From Gemmatimonadota bacterium (GTDB lineage: Bacteria; Gemmatimonadota; Gemmatimonadetes; Longimicrobiales; Gaopeijiaceae): a stretch of 32,837 bases of DNA. The position numbers and the translations under genes were made by a program. The notes under the pieces were generated by a model. It saw only the letters and a list, made by a program, of their open reading frames with translations, made no database searches and was not told the DNA's origin. This document shows positions 6,689 through 14,140 of this stretch, piece after piece. The DNA lies in NCBI GenBank assembly GCA_003559555.1, contig PWLA01000309.1, forward strand, positions 1 to 32,837, given 5' to 3'. Each line of letters begins with the position of its first letter. Position 1 is the stretch's first letter.

Positions 6689-8920
6689 CTACCGGCCCGT
6701 CCCGGGCCGTACGTCGACCTCGAGGCCGAAGGTGCGTCCCGGCTCGGGAAATTGGTGTATGAAGGGCGCCCGCTGATCCAGCAGGCGATCGATTCGGAGG
6801 AGGGGTTGGACGCTCCAGCCTCCAAGCTCGAGGCTCCCTCTTGCGGTCAACTCGAAGGTCCAGAAGGAAGGGAGGGCGTTGGCCGCGGCAGGGACGGGAA
6901 AGCGTTCTCCGGTGTAGCGAGCCTGCACCCGGGTGTGCCAACCGGCTTCCCTCCACCCCAGGCTCGCTCCGCCGGTGAGGCGGGGGCGGTAGATCACCTG
7001 AGCCCCCGGGGTTCCTCCGCCTCGTCGGTAGGTGGTCCGGTTCGCCGAGAGGTGTCCCCCGAGTCGGAGTCCGGACCGGGGGTGACGCAGCTCGCTTCGG
7101 AACTCCCCGCCCTGCCGCTTCACATCTACGTTCCGCGGGCTCCAGACGAACCGGAAGTCAGGGACCCAGACGATCATGTCCCTCATGTCCCCCCGGAAGA
7201 GCTCTCCCGCCAGATGCAGCTCGGTGGGCCCCAGTTCCCACCGGCCATCCAGACCCAGCTCCACCTCATGGGGCACCCGCTCGCCATGCAAATGGGGGTT
7301 GGGCTGTATTCCCACACCCTCCCGAAAGAAGAGATCGCCGGCCGAGGGAGGAGAGAAGGAGGAGCGGTGGGACAGGTGCAGAAGGACATCCGCCACGTCG
7401 AACTGCAGGGTCACGGCGTGGGCGGTGGCCCACTCCCGGGAGATGCCGTCGCGGTGCAGGCGAAGCGCGGTTCGGAGTCGGGGGGCGCCAGGGAGGGGGA
7501 CCTCCGCAAGTTCCCCGTAGACCCCGGTCTCCGCGGTGATGGACTCCAGCGCCGCATCTCCCTCCAGCGCATCGCTCCGAAGGAGTCGTCGGAGGCCATC
7601 CAACTCGGCACCCAGCAGGAGCCGGCCGCTCGCGCCCGGCTCGCCTTCCAGGCGAAAACGCGCACCGGTCTCCAGGAGCCGGGTTCGGTCGTCCAGAGGA
7701 AGGCCGATGGGGGGAGCCGGGTCCGAGAACCGGGCCGCCTGCCTCCGGTGGTGCAGTTGTCCTTCTACGTGGCCGCCGGACAGCTTCCGGGACCACCGGG
7801 CGCTGACCACAAGGACCCGTTGGGCCTGCCGGGCCGAGTCCGACGGGGCGAAGGCTTTCCCGGGAATGCCCCGCTCCAGGTCCTCCAGGCGGAGCCGGAG
7901 GGCGGCTCGGCCCATGAGGAGGTCGCCGCCGGCGCCGATTCGGAGGCCATGCTGGGCCAGGTCGGCGTTCCGGCGGCGGCGCTCCCCACCCCCCAAAGCC
8001 TCACCGGCCGGGTAGGTGAAGCCGCCCTGGTGGGCACGGGTCTCCCCACCCACCGAAAACCAGCTATGGGTCCCCTCGTGGACCAGATCGACGCGTCCAC
8101 CCCGCTCTCCCAACGAGCCCCCCTGGAGGGCCAACCCGCCGCTCTCGGTCCGGCCACGGGTTTCCACCAGCACCACCCCTGTGAGCGCCCCGGCTCCGTA
8201 TCGTGCCGTCCGGGCCCCCGGAAGCACCTGGATCCGTTCCACCTGACCGGTGGAGATGGCCGAAAGATCGGCCACGCCCGTCAGGGGGTCGTTGGTCACC
8301 ACCCCATCCACCAGAACCAGAACCTGATCCGCTGCCCCTCCCCGGAGTCGGATCTCCTGCGCTCCACCGGGTCCCCTCCGGACCACCAGGACGCCGGGCA
8401 ATCCATCGAGGAGGTCGCCGACGGTTCGGGAACCGCTGGCGGCGATGGCGTCTCGCTCTACCACCACACCTTCGTCCCGCTGGGCCTGCACGTGGACCCC
8501 CGCAGTTGGAAGGACTCGGGGGGTCAGTTCGACGCGGAACCGCGTGACCTGCCCGTTGCGGACATCGAGCGTGAGGGTGAAAGGCTCGTACCCGAAGCGA
8601 TCCAGGCGGAGCTCCACCTCTCCAGGGGGAAGTCCCCTCAGATGAAGGCTCCCGTCGCCCTCGGTGACGAGGTGACGGCCGGCCCCGACCACCGTGACCA
8701 GGACGCCGCCGAGCCCCGTTCCGGTGGGCTCGTCCACCACCCTCCCTCGAAGCTCACCGGGAAACTGGGCGGCACCGTCCGTCGCCCCGACTCCCCACGG
8801 ACCGTCGGCCAGGAGGAGCAGAAGGAGTAGAAAGGCTCCACACCCATACCGGAACAACGCGCTCCCCCGCAGGGGAAGCGGACTGGATGTCCGGACCGAT
8901 GGAAATGAAAGAACCCGCAC
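6689..8920 (-). CDS. btuB: TonB-dependent outer-membrane receptor, probable vitamin B12 transporter (BtuB type)
   Basis: A 743-residue receptor expected to import corrinoids across the outer membrane using TonB energy. The signal segment is LLLLLLLADGPWGVGA. A carboxypeptidase-regulatory-like domain follows (FPGELRGRVVDEPTGTGLGGVLVTV to about residue 130). The plug domain comes next (ASGSRTVGDLLDGLPGVLVVRRGPGGAQEIRLRG ... VLVDGVVTNDP ... VERIQVLPGARTARYGAGALTGVV), then a beta-barrel to the C-terminus. B12 specificity rests on the cobalamin riboswitch directly upstream. I chose the GTG at 8918-8920: it lies just after the aptamer and has GAGGGCGAG upstream. The frame stays open to 8995, but that part is the riboswitch core. 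A TTG at 8855-8857 with a strong GGGGGAG is an alternative start that would give a short signal peptide. The propeller lipoprotein gene follows 26 bp downstream. Confidence 0.88.
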   Translation of the reverse strand: MRVLSFPSVRTSSPLPLRGSALFRYGCGAFLLLLLLLADGPWGVGATDGAAQFPGELRGRVVDEPTGTGLGGVLVTVVGAGRHLVTEGDGSLHLRGLPPGEVELRLDRFGYEPFTLTLDVRNGQVTRFRVELTPRVLPTAGVHVQAQRDEGVVVERDAIAASGSRTVGDLLDGLPGVLVVRRGPGGAQEIRLRGGAADQVLVLVDGVVTNDPLTGVADLSAISTGQVERIQVLPGARTARYGAGALTGVVLVETRGRTESGGLALQGGSLGERGGRVDLVHEGTHSWFSVGGETRAHQGGFTYPAGEALGGGERRRRNADLAQHGLRIGAGGDLLMGRAALRLRLEDLERGIPGKAFAPSDSARQAQRVLVVSARWSRKLSGGHVEGQLHHRRQAARFSDPAPPIGLPLDDRTRLLETGARFRLEGEPGASGRLLLGAELDGLRRLLRSDALEGDAALESITAETGVYGELAEVPLPGAPRLRTALRLHRDGISREWATAHAVTLQFDVADVLLHLSHRSSFSPPSAGDLFFREGVGIQPNPHLHGERVPHEVELGLDGRWELGPTELHLAGELFRGDMRDMIVWVPDFRFVWSPRNVDVKRQGGEFRSELRHPRSGLRLGGHLSANRTTYRRGGGTPGAQVIYRPRLTGGASLGWREAGWHTRVQARYTGERFPVPAAANALPSFWTFELTARGSLELGGWSVQPLLRIDRLLDQRAPFIHQFPEPGRTFGLEVDVRPGTGR
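8860..8880 (-). promoter_or_regulatory. Stable 9-bp hairpin early in the receptor gene, ending two bases before an in-frame TTG
   Basis: On the minus strand the arms CGCTTCCCC and GGGGGAGCG pair over nine positions (one G-T wobble) around a three-base loop. The 3' arm contains GGGGGAG, a good Shine-Dalgarno placed correctly for the TTG at 8855-8857. The structure lies about 80 bases after the aptamer. It may hide a secondary ribosome binding site, slow early translation, or simply reflect a GC-rich signal-peptide region. Confidence 0.4.
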
Positions 8921-8922
8921 CT

Positions 8923-8961
8923 CTCGCCCTCGAAGAGTGCCTGGGAATAGCGTGGGGCGAG
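8923..8961 (-). promoter_or_regulatory. Shine-Dalgarno-sequestering hairpin, probable riboswitch expression platform
   Basis: On the minus strand CTCGCCC (8961-8955) begins at the base after the 3' strand of the aptamer's closing stem. It is exactly complementary to GGGCGAG (8929-8923). The latter lies within GAGGGCGAGAG, the ribosome binding site of the GTG at 8920. Pairing would hide the site, the usual logic of translational cobalamin riboswitches, in which ligand binding stabilises a hairpin abutting P1. The 25-base loop could contact the aptamer, but I have not identified a kissing partner. Confidence 0.6.
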
Positions 8962-9155
8962 CAGGTCTCCTGACTCGAGGCAAGCGCCTCCTCACCTTCC
9001 CGGAGCATGTCGCTCCAGTGGCTTCTCGAGGAGGGCTCGCTCCTGCGTCCGGACTCGGAGTCGGAACGCAGGGCCTCTCACAGTGGCGGGGCCGTGCCGG
9101 ATTCTCACCGGCTTCCGGATTGCATCGCCCGCAGAGTTGAGTTGTGTGGAACCTG
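8962..9155 (-). promoter_or_regulatory. Cobalamin riboswitch aptamer
   Basis: Read on the minus strand, this region carries the core boxes of the cobalamin riboswitch family in order. First is GCCGGTGAGAATCCGGCACG followed by CCCCGCCACTGTGAG (about 9112-9078). Then come a variable stem, AGCCACTGG, GGGAAGGTG, and finally the B12 box GAGTCAGGAGACCTGCTC ending near 8960. The closing stem P1 pairs CAGGT (9155-9151) with ACCTG (8966-8962). It lies in the leader of the TonB receptor gene, where B12 uptake genes are classically repressed by adenosylcobalamin or related cofactors. The 9156-9263 stretch between the riboswitch and the ComM stop should hold the promoter; I see no convincing -35/-10 pair there. 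Confidence 0.95.
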
Positions 9156-9263
9156 GCCGGTGGGAATCAGGTCGAAGGCCCGTGGCCCCCTCCCGCCGCC
9201 TCCCGGACAGGCTCGTGGGTGAAGAGTAGGGCGCCGCAGGAGGAAGGTCAAGCAGGCAGCTTG

Positions 9264-10799
9264 TCAGCCGCGGGAGGCCCGAACCCGTTCCCGGTCCAGG
9301 ACCCGGTACTGGATCGCCTCGGCCAGGTGTCCCCGTGAGACCCGGTCCGAGCCGTCCAGGTCGGCGATGGTCCGGGCCACCTTGAGGATCCGGTGCACGC
9401 CCCGGGCTGAGAGCCCCATTCTCCGGGAGGCGCTGCCCAGAAGATCGTCACCGGCGGCATCCGGCGCCGCGTGCTGCTCCAGCTGACCCGGCGTCATGTT
9501 GGCATTCAGCCCCCCGGGACCGAGGCGACGGTGCTGCCGGCGCCGGGCCTCCACCACCCGTCCACGAATCACCTCAGCCGATTCACCAGGGTCCCCTCCC
9601 CGAAGATGGGTGTACGAAACCGGCGTCACCTCCAGGTGAAGGTCGATCCGATCCCGGAGCGGGCCGGAGATCCGCCCCCTGTAGCGGCCCACCCGGGTGG
9701 GATCGCAGGTACACGGACGATCGGGGTCCGTCAGGTGGCCGCACGGACACGGGTTCATAGCCGCCACCAGGGTGAAGTGGGCGGGAAAATGCACCCGTTC
9801 CCGCGCCCGCACCAGGCTGATCCACCCCGCCTCCATGGGCTGGCGAAGGGTTTCCAGGACGCCTCGCGAGAACTCCGGAAGCTCGTCCAGAAAGAGGATC
9901 CCGTGGTGGGCCAGACTCATCTCGCCCGGGCGTACGGGGCGCCCCCCACCGGCGAGTCCCGCCCGGCTCACGGTGTGGTGGGGTGCCCGGAATGGCCGGG
10001 ACCGGACGATGCCGGCATCGCTGGGGAGGAGCCCGGCCACCGAGTGGATGGTGGTGACCTCCAGGGCCTCCTCCCGCTCCAGCGGTGGCAGGATGCCCGG
10101 GAGTCGGCGGGCCAGCATGGTCTTGCCGGACCCGGGCGGGCCCATCATGAGTACATTGTGAGATCCAGCGGCGGCCACCTCCAGGGCCCGCTTCACCCCC
10201 TCGTGGCCTCGGACCTCGGCCAGGTCCAGCTCCAGCTCTCCGGTCCCGGACGCCGCCGCGGAGGCGGTGATCCGGGGAAGGGCCTCGCTGCCCTCGAGGT
10301 GGCCCACCACCCCGCTCAGCGAGGATGCACCGAGAACCTCCAGCTCGGGATCTGCGGCCGCCGCCTCCCTCCCGTTTTCCCGGGGAACGACGAGAGTGTG
10401 GATGCCCTCCTTCCTGCAGCTTCGGGCTATGGCCAGGGCACCCCGGATCGGGCGGACCTGGCCGTCCAGCCCCAACTCACCCACGAAGGCCCGTCCTTCC
10501 AGAATCTCCCTCGGCAGATCACCGGCGGCCACCAGCAGACCCAGAGCGACCGGAAGATCAAAGCCGCTCCCCTCCTTCTTGAGATCGGCCGGCGCCAGAT
10601 TCACCGTGATTCGCCGGGGCGGAAACCGGAACCCCGTGTGCTCCAGGGCGGCCCGGACCCGATCCCTTCCCTCCTTCACCGCACTCTGCGGAAGCCCCAC
10701 CACCGACATCGACGGAATGCCCGACGCCAGGTGCACCTCCACGCGAACCGGCACGCACCGGATTCCGCTCACCGCTCCGGACTGGACCCGGGCAAGCAT
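9264..10799 (-). CDS. comM: YifB family Mg-chelatase-like AAA ATPase (ComM)
   Basis: A 511-residue member of the YifB/ComM family. In naturally competent bacteria ComM is a hexameric helicase that promotes branch migration when incoming DNA integrates. The N-terminal ChlI-like/Lon-protease-like domain is MLARVQSGAVSGIRCVPVRV to about residue 170. The AAA+ domain follows: Walker A GPPGSGKT (220-227), then FRAPHHTVSRAGLAGGG, Walker B ILFLDELPEF, and a Cys-rich loop (MNPCPCGH ... CTCDP). The C-terminal Mg-chelatase helical domain ends in RGVHRILKVARTIADLDGSDRVSRGHL. I start at the ATG at 10797-10799, where the family sequence begins and after GGCGGAGGAGGAG; a GTG at 10835 lies inside a perfect hairpin. 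Family presence is broad, so it does not prove competence. Confidence 0.95.
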   Translation of the reverse strand: MLARVQSGAVSGIRCVPVRVEVHLASGIPSMSVVGLPQSAVKEGRDRVRAALEHTGFRFPPRRITVNLAPADLKKEGSGFDLPVALGLLVAAGDLPREILEGRAFVGELGLDGQVRPIRGALAIARSCRKEGIHTLVVPRENGREAAAADPELEVLGASSLSGVVGHLEGSEALPRITASAAASGTGELELDLAEVRGHEGVKRALEVAAAGSHNVLMMGPPGSGKTMLARRLPGILPPLEREEALEVTTIHSVAGLLPSDAGIVRSRPFRAPHHTVSRAGLAGGGRPVRPGEMSLAHHGILFLDELPEFSRGVLETLRQPMEAGWISLVRARERVHFPAHFTLVAAMNPCPCGHLTDPDRPCTCDPTRVGRYRGRISGPLRDRIDLHLEVTPVSYTHLRGGDPGESAEVIRGRVVEARRRQHRRLGPGGLNANMTPGQLEQHAAPDAAGDDLLGSASRRMGLSARGVHRILKVARTIADLDGSDRVSRGHLAEAIQYRVLDRERVRASRG

Positions 10800-10823
10800 C
10801 TCCTCCTCCGCCCGTGAGGAACG

Positions 10824-10846
10824 CGAGATCGGCACCTCCGATCTCG
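10824..10846. repeat. Perfect 9-bp inverted repeat between the RND operon and comM
   Basis: The arms CGAGATCGG (10824-10832) and CCGATCTCG (10838-10846) are exact complements around a five-base loop. The site lies 25 bases upstream of the comM start and 56 bases after the second RND gene on the minus strand. There is no following T-tract, so it is either a factor-dependent or stem-only transcription end, an mRNA-stabilising hairpin, or an operator for a dimeric regulator. Confidence 0.5.
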
Positions 10847-10901
10847 TCGCCTCAATGTTGGGGGCCGGCTGGGCCGGGGGGATGGTCGTTCGGGACCGTT
10901 G

Positions 10902-13900
10902 CTACCCTCCCGGGGCAGGCAAGGGATCCGCACCGCCGGCTTCCCTCCCCTCGACTGCCGACCCCGGCTCTCCGGACCGGGCCGTCCGGTAGGTCTGGCC
11001 CGCCGCTGCCGCCCTCCCCGCGGAGGCGGCCGGCGCCATCTCCACACCCTCGAATCCGGCCGCCCGCAGGGTCTGCCTGCGAACCGCATCGAGCCAGGCG
11101 CCCATGTCGTCGAACCAGGCGTAGAGGGTCGGCGTGAGGGCCAGGGTCAGGAGCGTCGAGGTCGTCAGGCCCCCGATCACGGCCTGCCCGATGGGGGCAA
11201 ACATGACCCCCATTCCCTCGGTGGCCCAGAAGGCCATGGGGACCAGCCCCATGAGGGTGGTGAGACTGGTCATGAGGATGGGCCGGAGTCGGGCGGTGCA
11301 CCCGGTGAGGAGGGCGTTCCGCCGGTCCATGCCCCGATCCCTGAGCTGGTTCACCAGGTCGATCATGACAATGGAATTGTTCACCACGATCCCCACCGTG
11401 ATGAGAATCCCCAGGAACGACAGAATGGAGAAGGTCGACCCGGTGAGCAGAAAGATGAGCCCCAGGCCCGGGACGGCAAAAAAGATGGAGAAGTAGATGA
11501 TGAGCGGAAGAACCAGCGACTCGAAGAGAGCCGCCAGGACCAGGTAGATCAGAACCAGAGCCAGAAGTGCGGCGATGAGCATGTCGCCGAATTGCTCCTG
11601 TTCCTCGGCCCATCCCCGTCCCAGGTCCCAGGAGTAGCCCACCGGGAGTTCGAAGCCGGCCATGGCCGCCTGTACGTCCTCGATGACGTCGTCCCGGTTG
11701 TAGCCGGTGGAGATTTCCGCCGAAACGGAAACGGCGGTCTGCCGGTTCTCCCGCTGGATGTCCTGGGGCCCGCCCACCACCATGATGTCCGCCACCGTAC
11801 CCAGGGGGACGCTGCTGCCGTCGACACTCCCCACGGCCAGGTTCCCGAGCTGGGCGATGGAGAGCCGGTCCTCGTCCCGGAGTTGCAGCAGGACGTCGAC
11901 CTCCCGCTCACCGGACCGGAACCGGGTGGCCACCGAGCCCCGAAGGGCTCCCGAGACCGCCTGGGCCACCTCCTGCGAGGTCAAGCCCTGCCGCTCTGCC
12001 GCCCGACGGTCGACCCGGACCCGAACCTCCTCGTTCCCCGACTCCAGCGAGTTGTCGACGTTGTTGACCCCCTCGACACTGGATTCCAGGTGCAACTCCA
12101 CCGCCTCTGCCAGCCGGGCCAGCTCCGTGGTGCTCTCTCCCACCAGGCGAACCTGGACGCCGGACATGCGCCCGAAGCCACGACGCTGCCGCCATTCCAC
12201 CCCGGGGATCACCGGCAACAGCTCTTCGATCTCCTCGGTGATCTGGGCCGTGGACTTGCTTCCGCCCTCGGAGAAGGGTTTCAGCGTCATGAAGATGCTG
12301 GCGAAGTTGGCCCCTGAGAAGGACGACACGTTCTCGATCTCCAGCTCCTCGGCCCGGGCCAGGAGCAGATCCTCCGCCTCGGCAAAGATCTGGCTCCGCT
12401 CCTCCACCGACACCCCTCGGGGTGTGGACACGCTCATCCGGATGAAGCGATTGTCCTCCTCCGGCATGAGCTCCCGAGGCAGATCCACCAGGACCATGCC
12501 TCCTGCCGCGAAGAGGGCCACCGCCACCCCGGCCGTGATGTACCGGTGCCCCAGGATCCGATCCAGCATTCCCCGGTACGTCTCGTTCATCCACGTCATG
12601 GCCCGGCCCGGATCCGGCATCTTGCCCCCCAGGAGCCGAACCGCCAGGAGGGGGACCAGGGTGAAGGCCACCCCCAGCGAGGCCAGCATGGTAAAGGAGA
12701 TACTGGTCCCGAAGGCCCTGAACTGGGTGCCCATCTGGGTCGCAGGCAGAAAGAAGAGGGGGGCAAAGACGATGACCGTGGTCACCGTCCCCGAGAGGAT
12801 GGCGAGACCCACCTCATTGGCCCCTTCCACTGCTGCCTGCTCCGGGCCCGACCCCAGCTCCCGGTGCCGGAAAATGTTCTCCACAACCACCACTGCATTG
12901 TCGATGAGCATGCCCACGGCGAGCATCAGCCCCGACAGGGTGATGATGTTCAGCGATTCCCCAAACACGTAAAGGATGGCCACCGTAAAGATGAGCGACA
13001 CGGGGATCGCCCCGGCAACGATGAAGGTGGGCGTGATCCGCCGCAGGAAGGCGAAGAGCACGATGATGGCCAGGATTCCGCCCACGACCCCTGCGCTGGC
13101 CAGCAGCCAGAGAACCTCGATGATGCCCTCGGACTGGTCCTGCCAGATCCGGAAGCTCACGCCCTCCAGTCCCGGCCGCTGCGTGATCTCTTCGAGTGTG
13201 GCCCTGACCGCCTGAGCCACCTCCACCACGTTGGCATCCGATTCCTTGTAGACCTGGGCCTGCCGGGCGTTCACCCCGTTCATCCGGAAGAAGAAGTCCC
13301 GCTCCGGAAAGTCATAGGTGACCTCGGCCACGTCGGACAACCGCACTCCCTCGGCGTTGAGGGGAAGGTTCTCGATGGCCTCCACCGACCGGAGTTGTCC
13401 CTCGGCGATGACCTGGAACCGGGTCCCATCCAGCTCCAGCTCCCCGGCGGAATAATCTTCGTTCCCGCGGTTCAGGGCTCTGCTGATCATGGCGATTGTG
13501 ATGCCCTGGGACCGCATCCGGTCCTGGTCCAGCTCCACCGAGACCTCCCGGGCCTCGAGACCGGAAAACTCCACCTGGGCCACCCCGGAGACCTGCAGGA
13601 GGGCGGGCTCGATCTGACGCTCTACCAACTCCGTCAGGAGGGCTGCATCCCCGTCCCAAGAGATGGCGGCCCTCAGAACCGGCTGCTCGTCGGACGAAAA
13701 ACGGCGCAGGTCGATCCGCTGCACGTCGGCCGGCAGATCCCGGCGCACCAGCTCCACCCGCTCCCGAACCTCGAGGGCGGCCATGTCCATGTCGGTGCCG
13801 GGCTCGAACTCCAGCTCCACCCGACCCCGATTCTGCGAGGCGGTGGACCGGATGGTCTCCAGCGACCGAACCGTGCCCAGCTCCTCCTCCAGGGGCCGCA

Positions 13901-14090
13901 CGATGCGCCGCTCCACCTCTGCCGGCGAGGCGTCGGGGTAGGGCACCGTGACCTGCAGCACCGGCCGCTCATAGCTGGGGAACATGTCCAGCGAGATGAG
14001 CGAGGTCGAGATCAGGCCCAGCACGATGACGGTGACCACCATCATCCCGGTGGTGACCGGCCTGCGTACTGCGAATCTGGGAAGTGACAT
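10902..14090 (-). CDS. RND efflux transporter, inner-membrane pump subunit 2
   Basis: A 1062-residue RND permease of the AcrB-like (HAE1-type) family that exports compounds from the periplasm or inner membrane, driven by protons. It starts MSLPRFAVRRPVTTGMM with the first membrane segment, followed by porter domains with the usual PGTDMDMAALEVRERVE signature (about 97-113). The second RND half is present, ending with membrane segments near LGILITVGIVVNNSIVMIDLVNQ. In segment 4 the motif is GMLIDNAVVVVEN (Asp397-Asn398), so it has one acidic residue where AcrB has Asp-Asp. The AcrB segment-10 lysine is replaced by Asn (VVNNSIV). These are common variants outside the enterobacterial pumps. The gene starts 50 bp after RND pump 1. 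Substrate is unknown. Confidence 0.94.
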   Translation of the reverse strand: MSLPRFAVRRPVTTGMMVVTVIVLGLISTSLISLDMFPSYERPVLQVTVPYPDASPAEVERRIVRPLEEELGTVRSLETIRSTASQNRGRVELEFEPGTDMDMAALEVRERVELVRRDLPADVQRIDLRRFSSDEQPVLRAAISWDGDAALLTELVERQIEPALLQVSGVAQVEFSGLEAREVSVELDQDRMRSQGITIAMISRALNRGNEDYSAGELELDGTRFQVIAEGQLRSVEAIENLPLNAEGVRLSDVAEVTYDFPERDFFFRMNGVNARQAQVYKESDANVVEVAQAVRATLEEITQRPGLEGVSFRIWQDQSEGIIEVLWLLASAGVVGGILAIIVLFAFLRRITPTFIVAGAIPVSLIFTVAILYVFGESLNIITLSGLMLAVGMLIDNAVVVVENIFRHRELGSGPEQAAVEGANEVGLAILSGTVTTVIVFAPLFFLPATQMGTQFRAFGTSISFTMLASLGVAFTLVPLLAVRLLGGKMPDPGRAMTWMNETYRGMLDRILGHRYITAGVAVALFAAGGMVLVDLPRELMPEEDNRFIRMSVSTPRGVSVEERSQIFAEAEDLLLARAEELEIENVSSFSGANFASIFMTLKPFSEGGSKSTAQITEEIEELLPVIPGVEWRQRRGFGRMSGVQVRLVGESTTELARLAEAVELHLESSVEGVNNVDNSLESGNEEVRVRVDRRAAERQGLTSQEVAQAVSGALRGSVATRFRSGEREVDVLLQLRDEDRLSIAQLGNLAVGSVDGSSVPLGTVADIMVVGGPQDIQRENRQTAVSVSAEISTGYNRDDVIEDVQAAMAGFELPVGYSWDLGRGWAEEQEQFGDMLIAALLALVLIYLVLAALFESLVLPLIIYFSIFFAVPGLGLIFLLTGSTFSILSFLGILITVGIVVNNSIVMIDLVNQLRDRGMDRRNALLTGCTARLRPILMTSLTTLMGLVPMAFWATEGMGVMFAPIGQAVIGGLTTSTLLTLALTPTLYAWFDDMGAWLDAVRRQTLRAAGFEGVEMAPAASAGRAAAAGQTYRTARSGEPGSAVEGREAGGADPLPAPGG

Positions 14091-14140
14091 GGTTCGACCT
14101 GTCCTCAGCTGGTGGCTCTTGCGGGGTGCATGTTCATGGC

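Noticed and set aside
6368-8830. An 820-codon open frame on the plus strand antisense to the TonB receptor gene.
   Set aside because: It is a shadow of GC-rich coding DNA. Its product is low-complexity (Gly, Pro, Arg, His-rich) with no domain, while the opposite strand encodes a complete TonB-dependent receptor.
8921-8995. An N-terminal extension of the TonB receptor to the GTG at 8995.
   Set aside because: These bases form the core and B12 box of the cobalamin riboswitch. The extension is Arg-rich and does not resemble a signal peptide.
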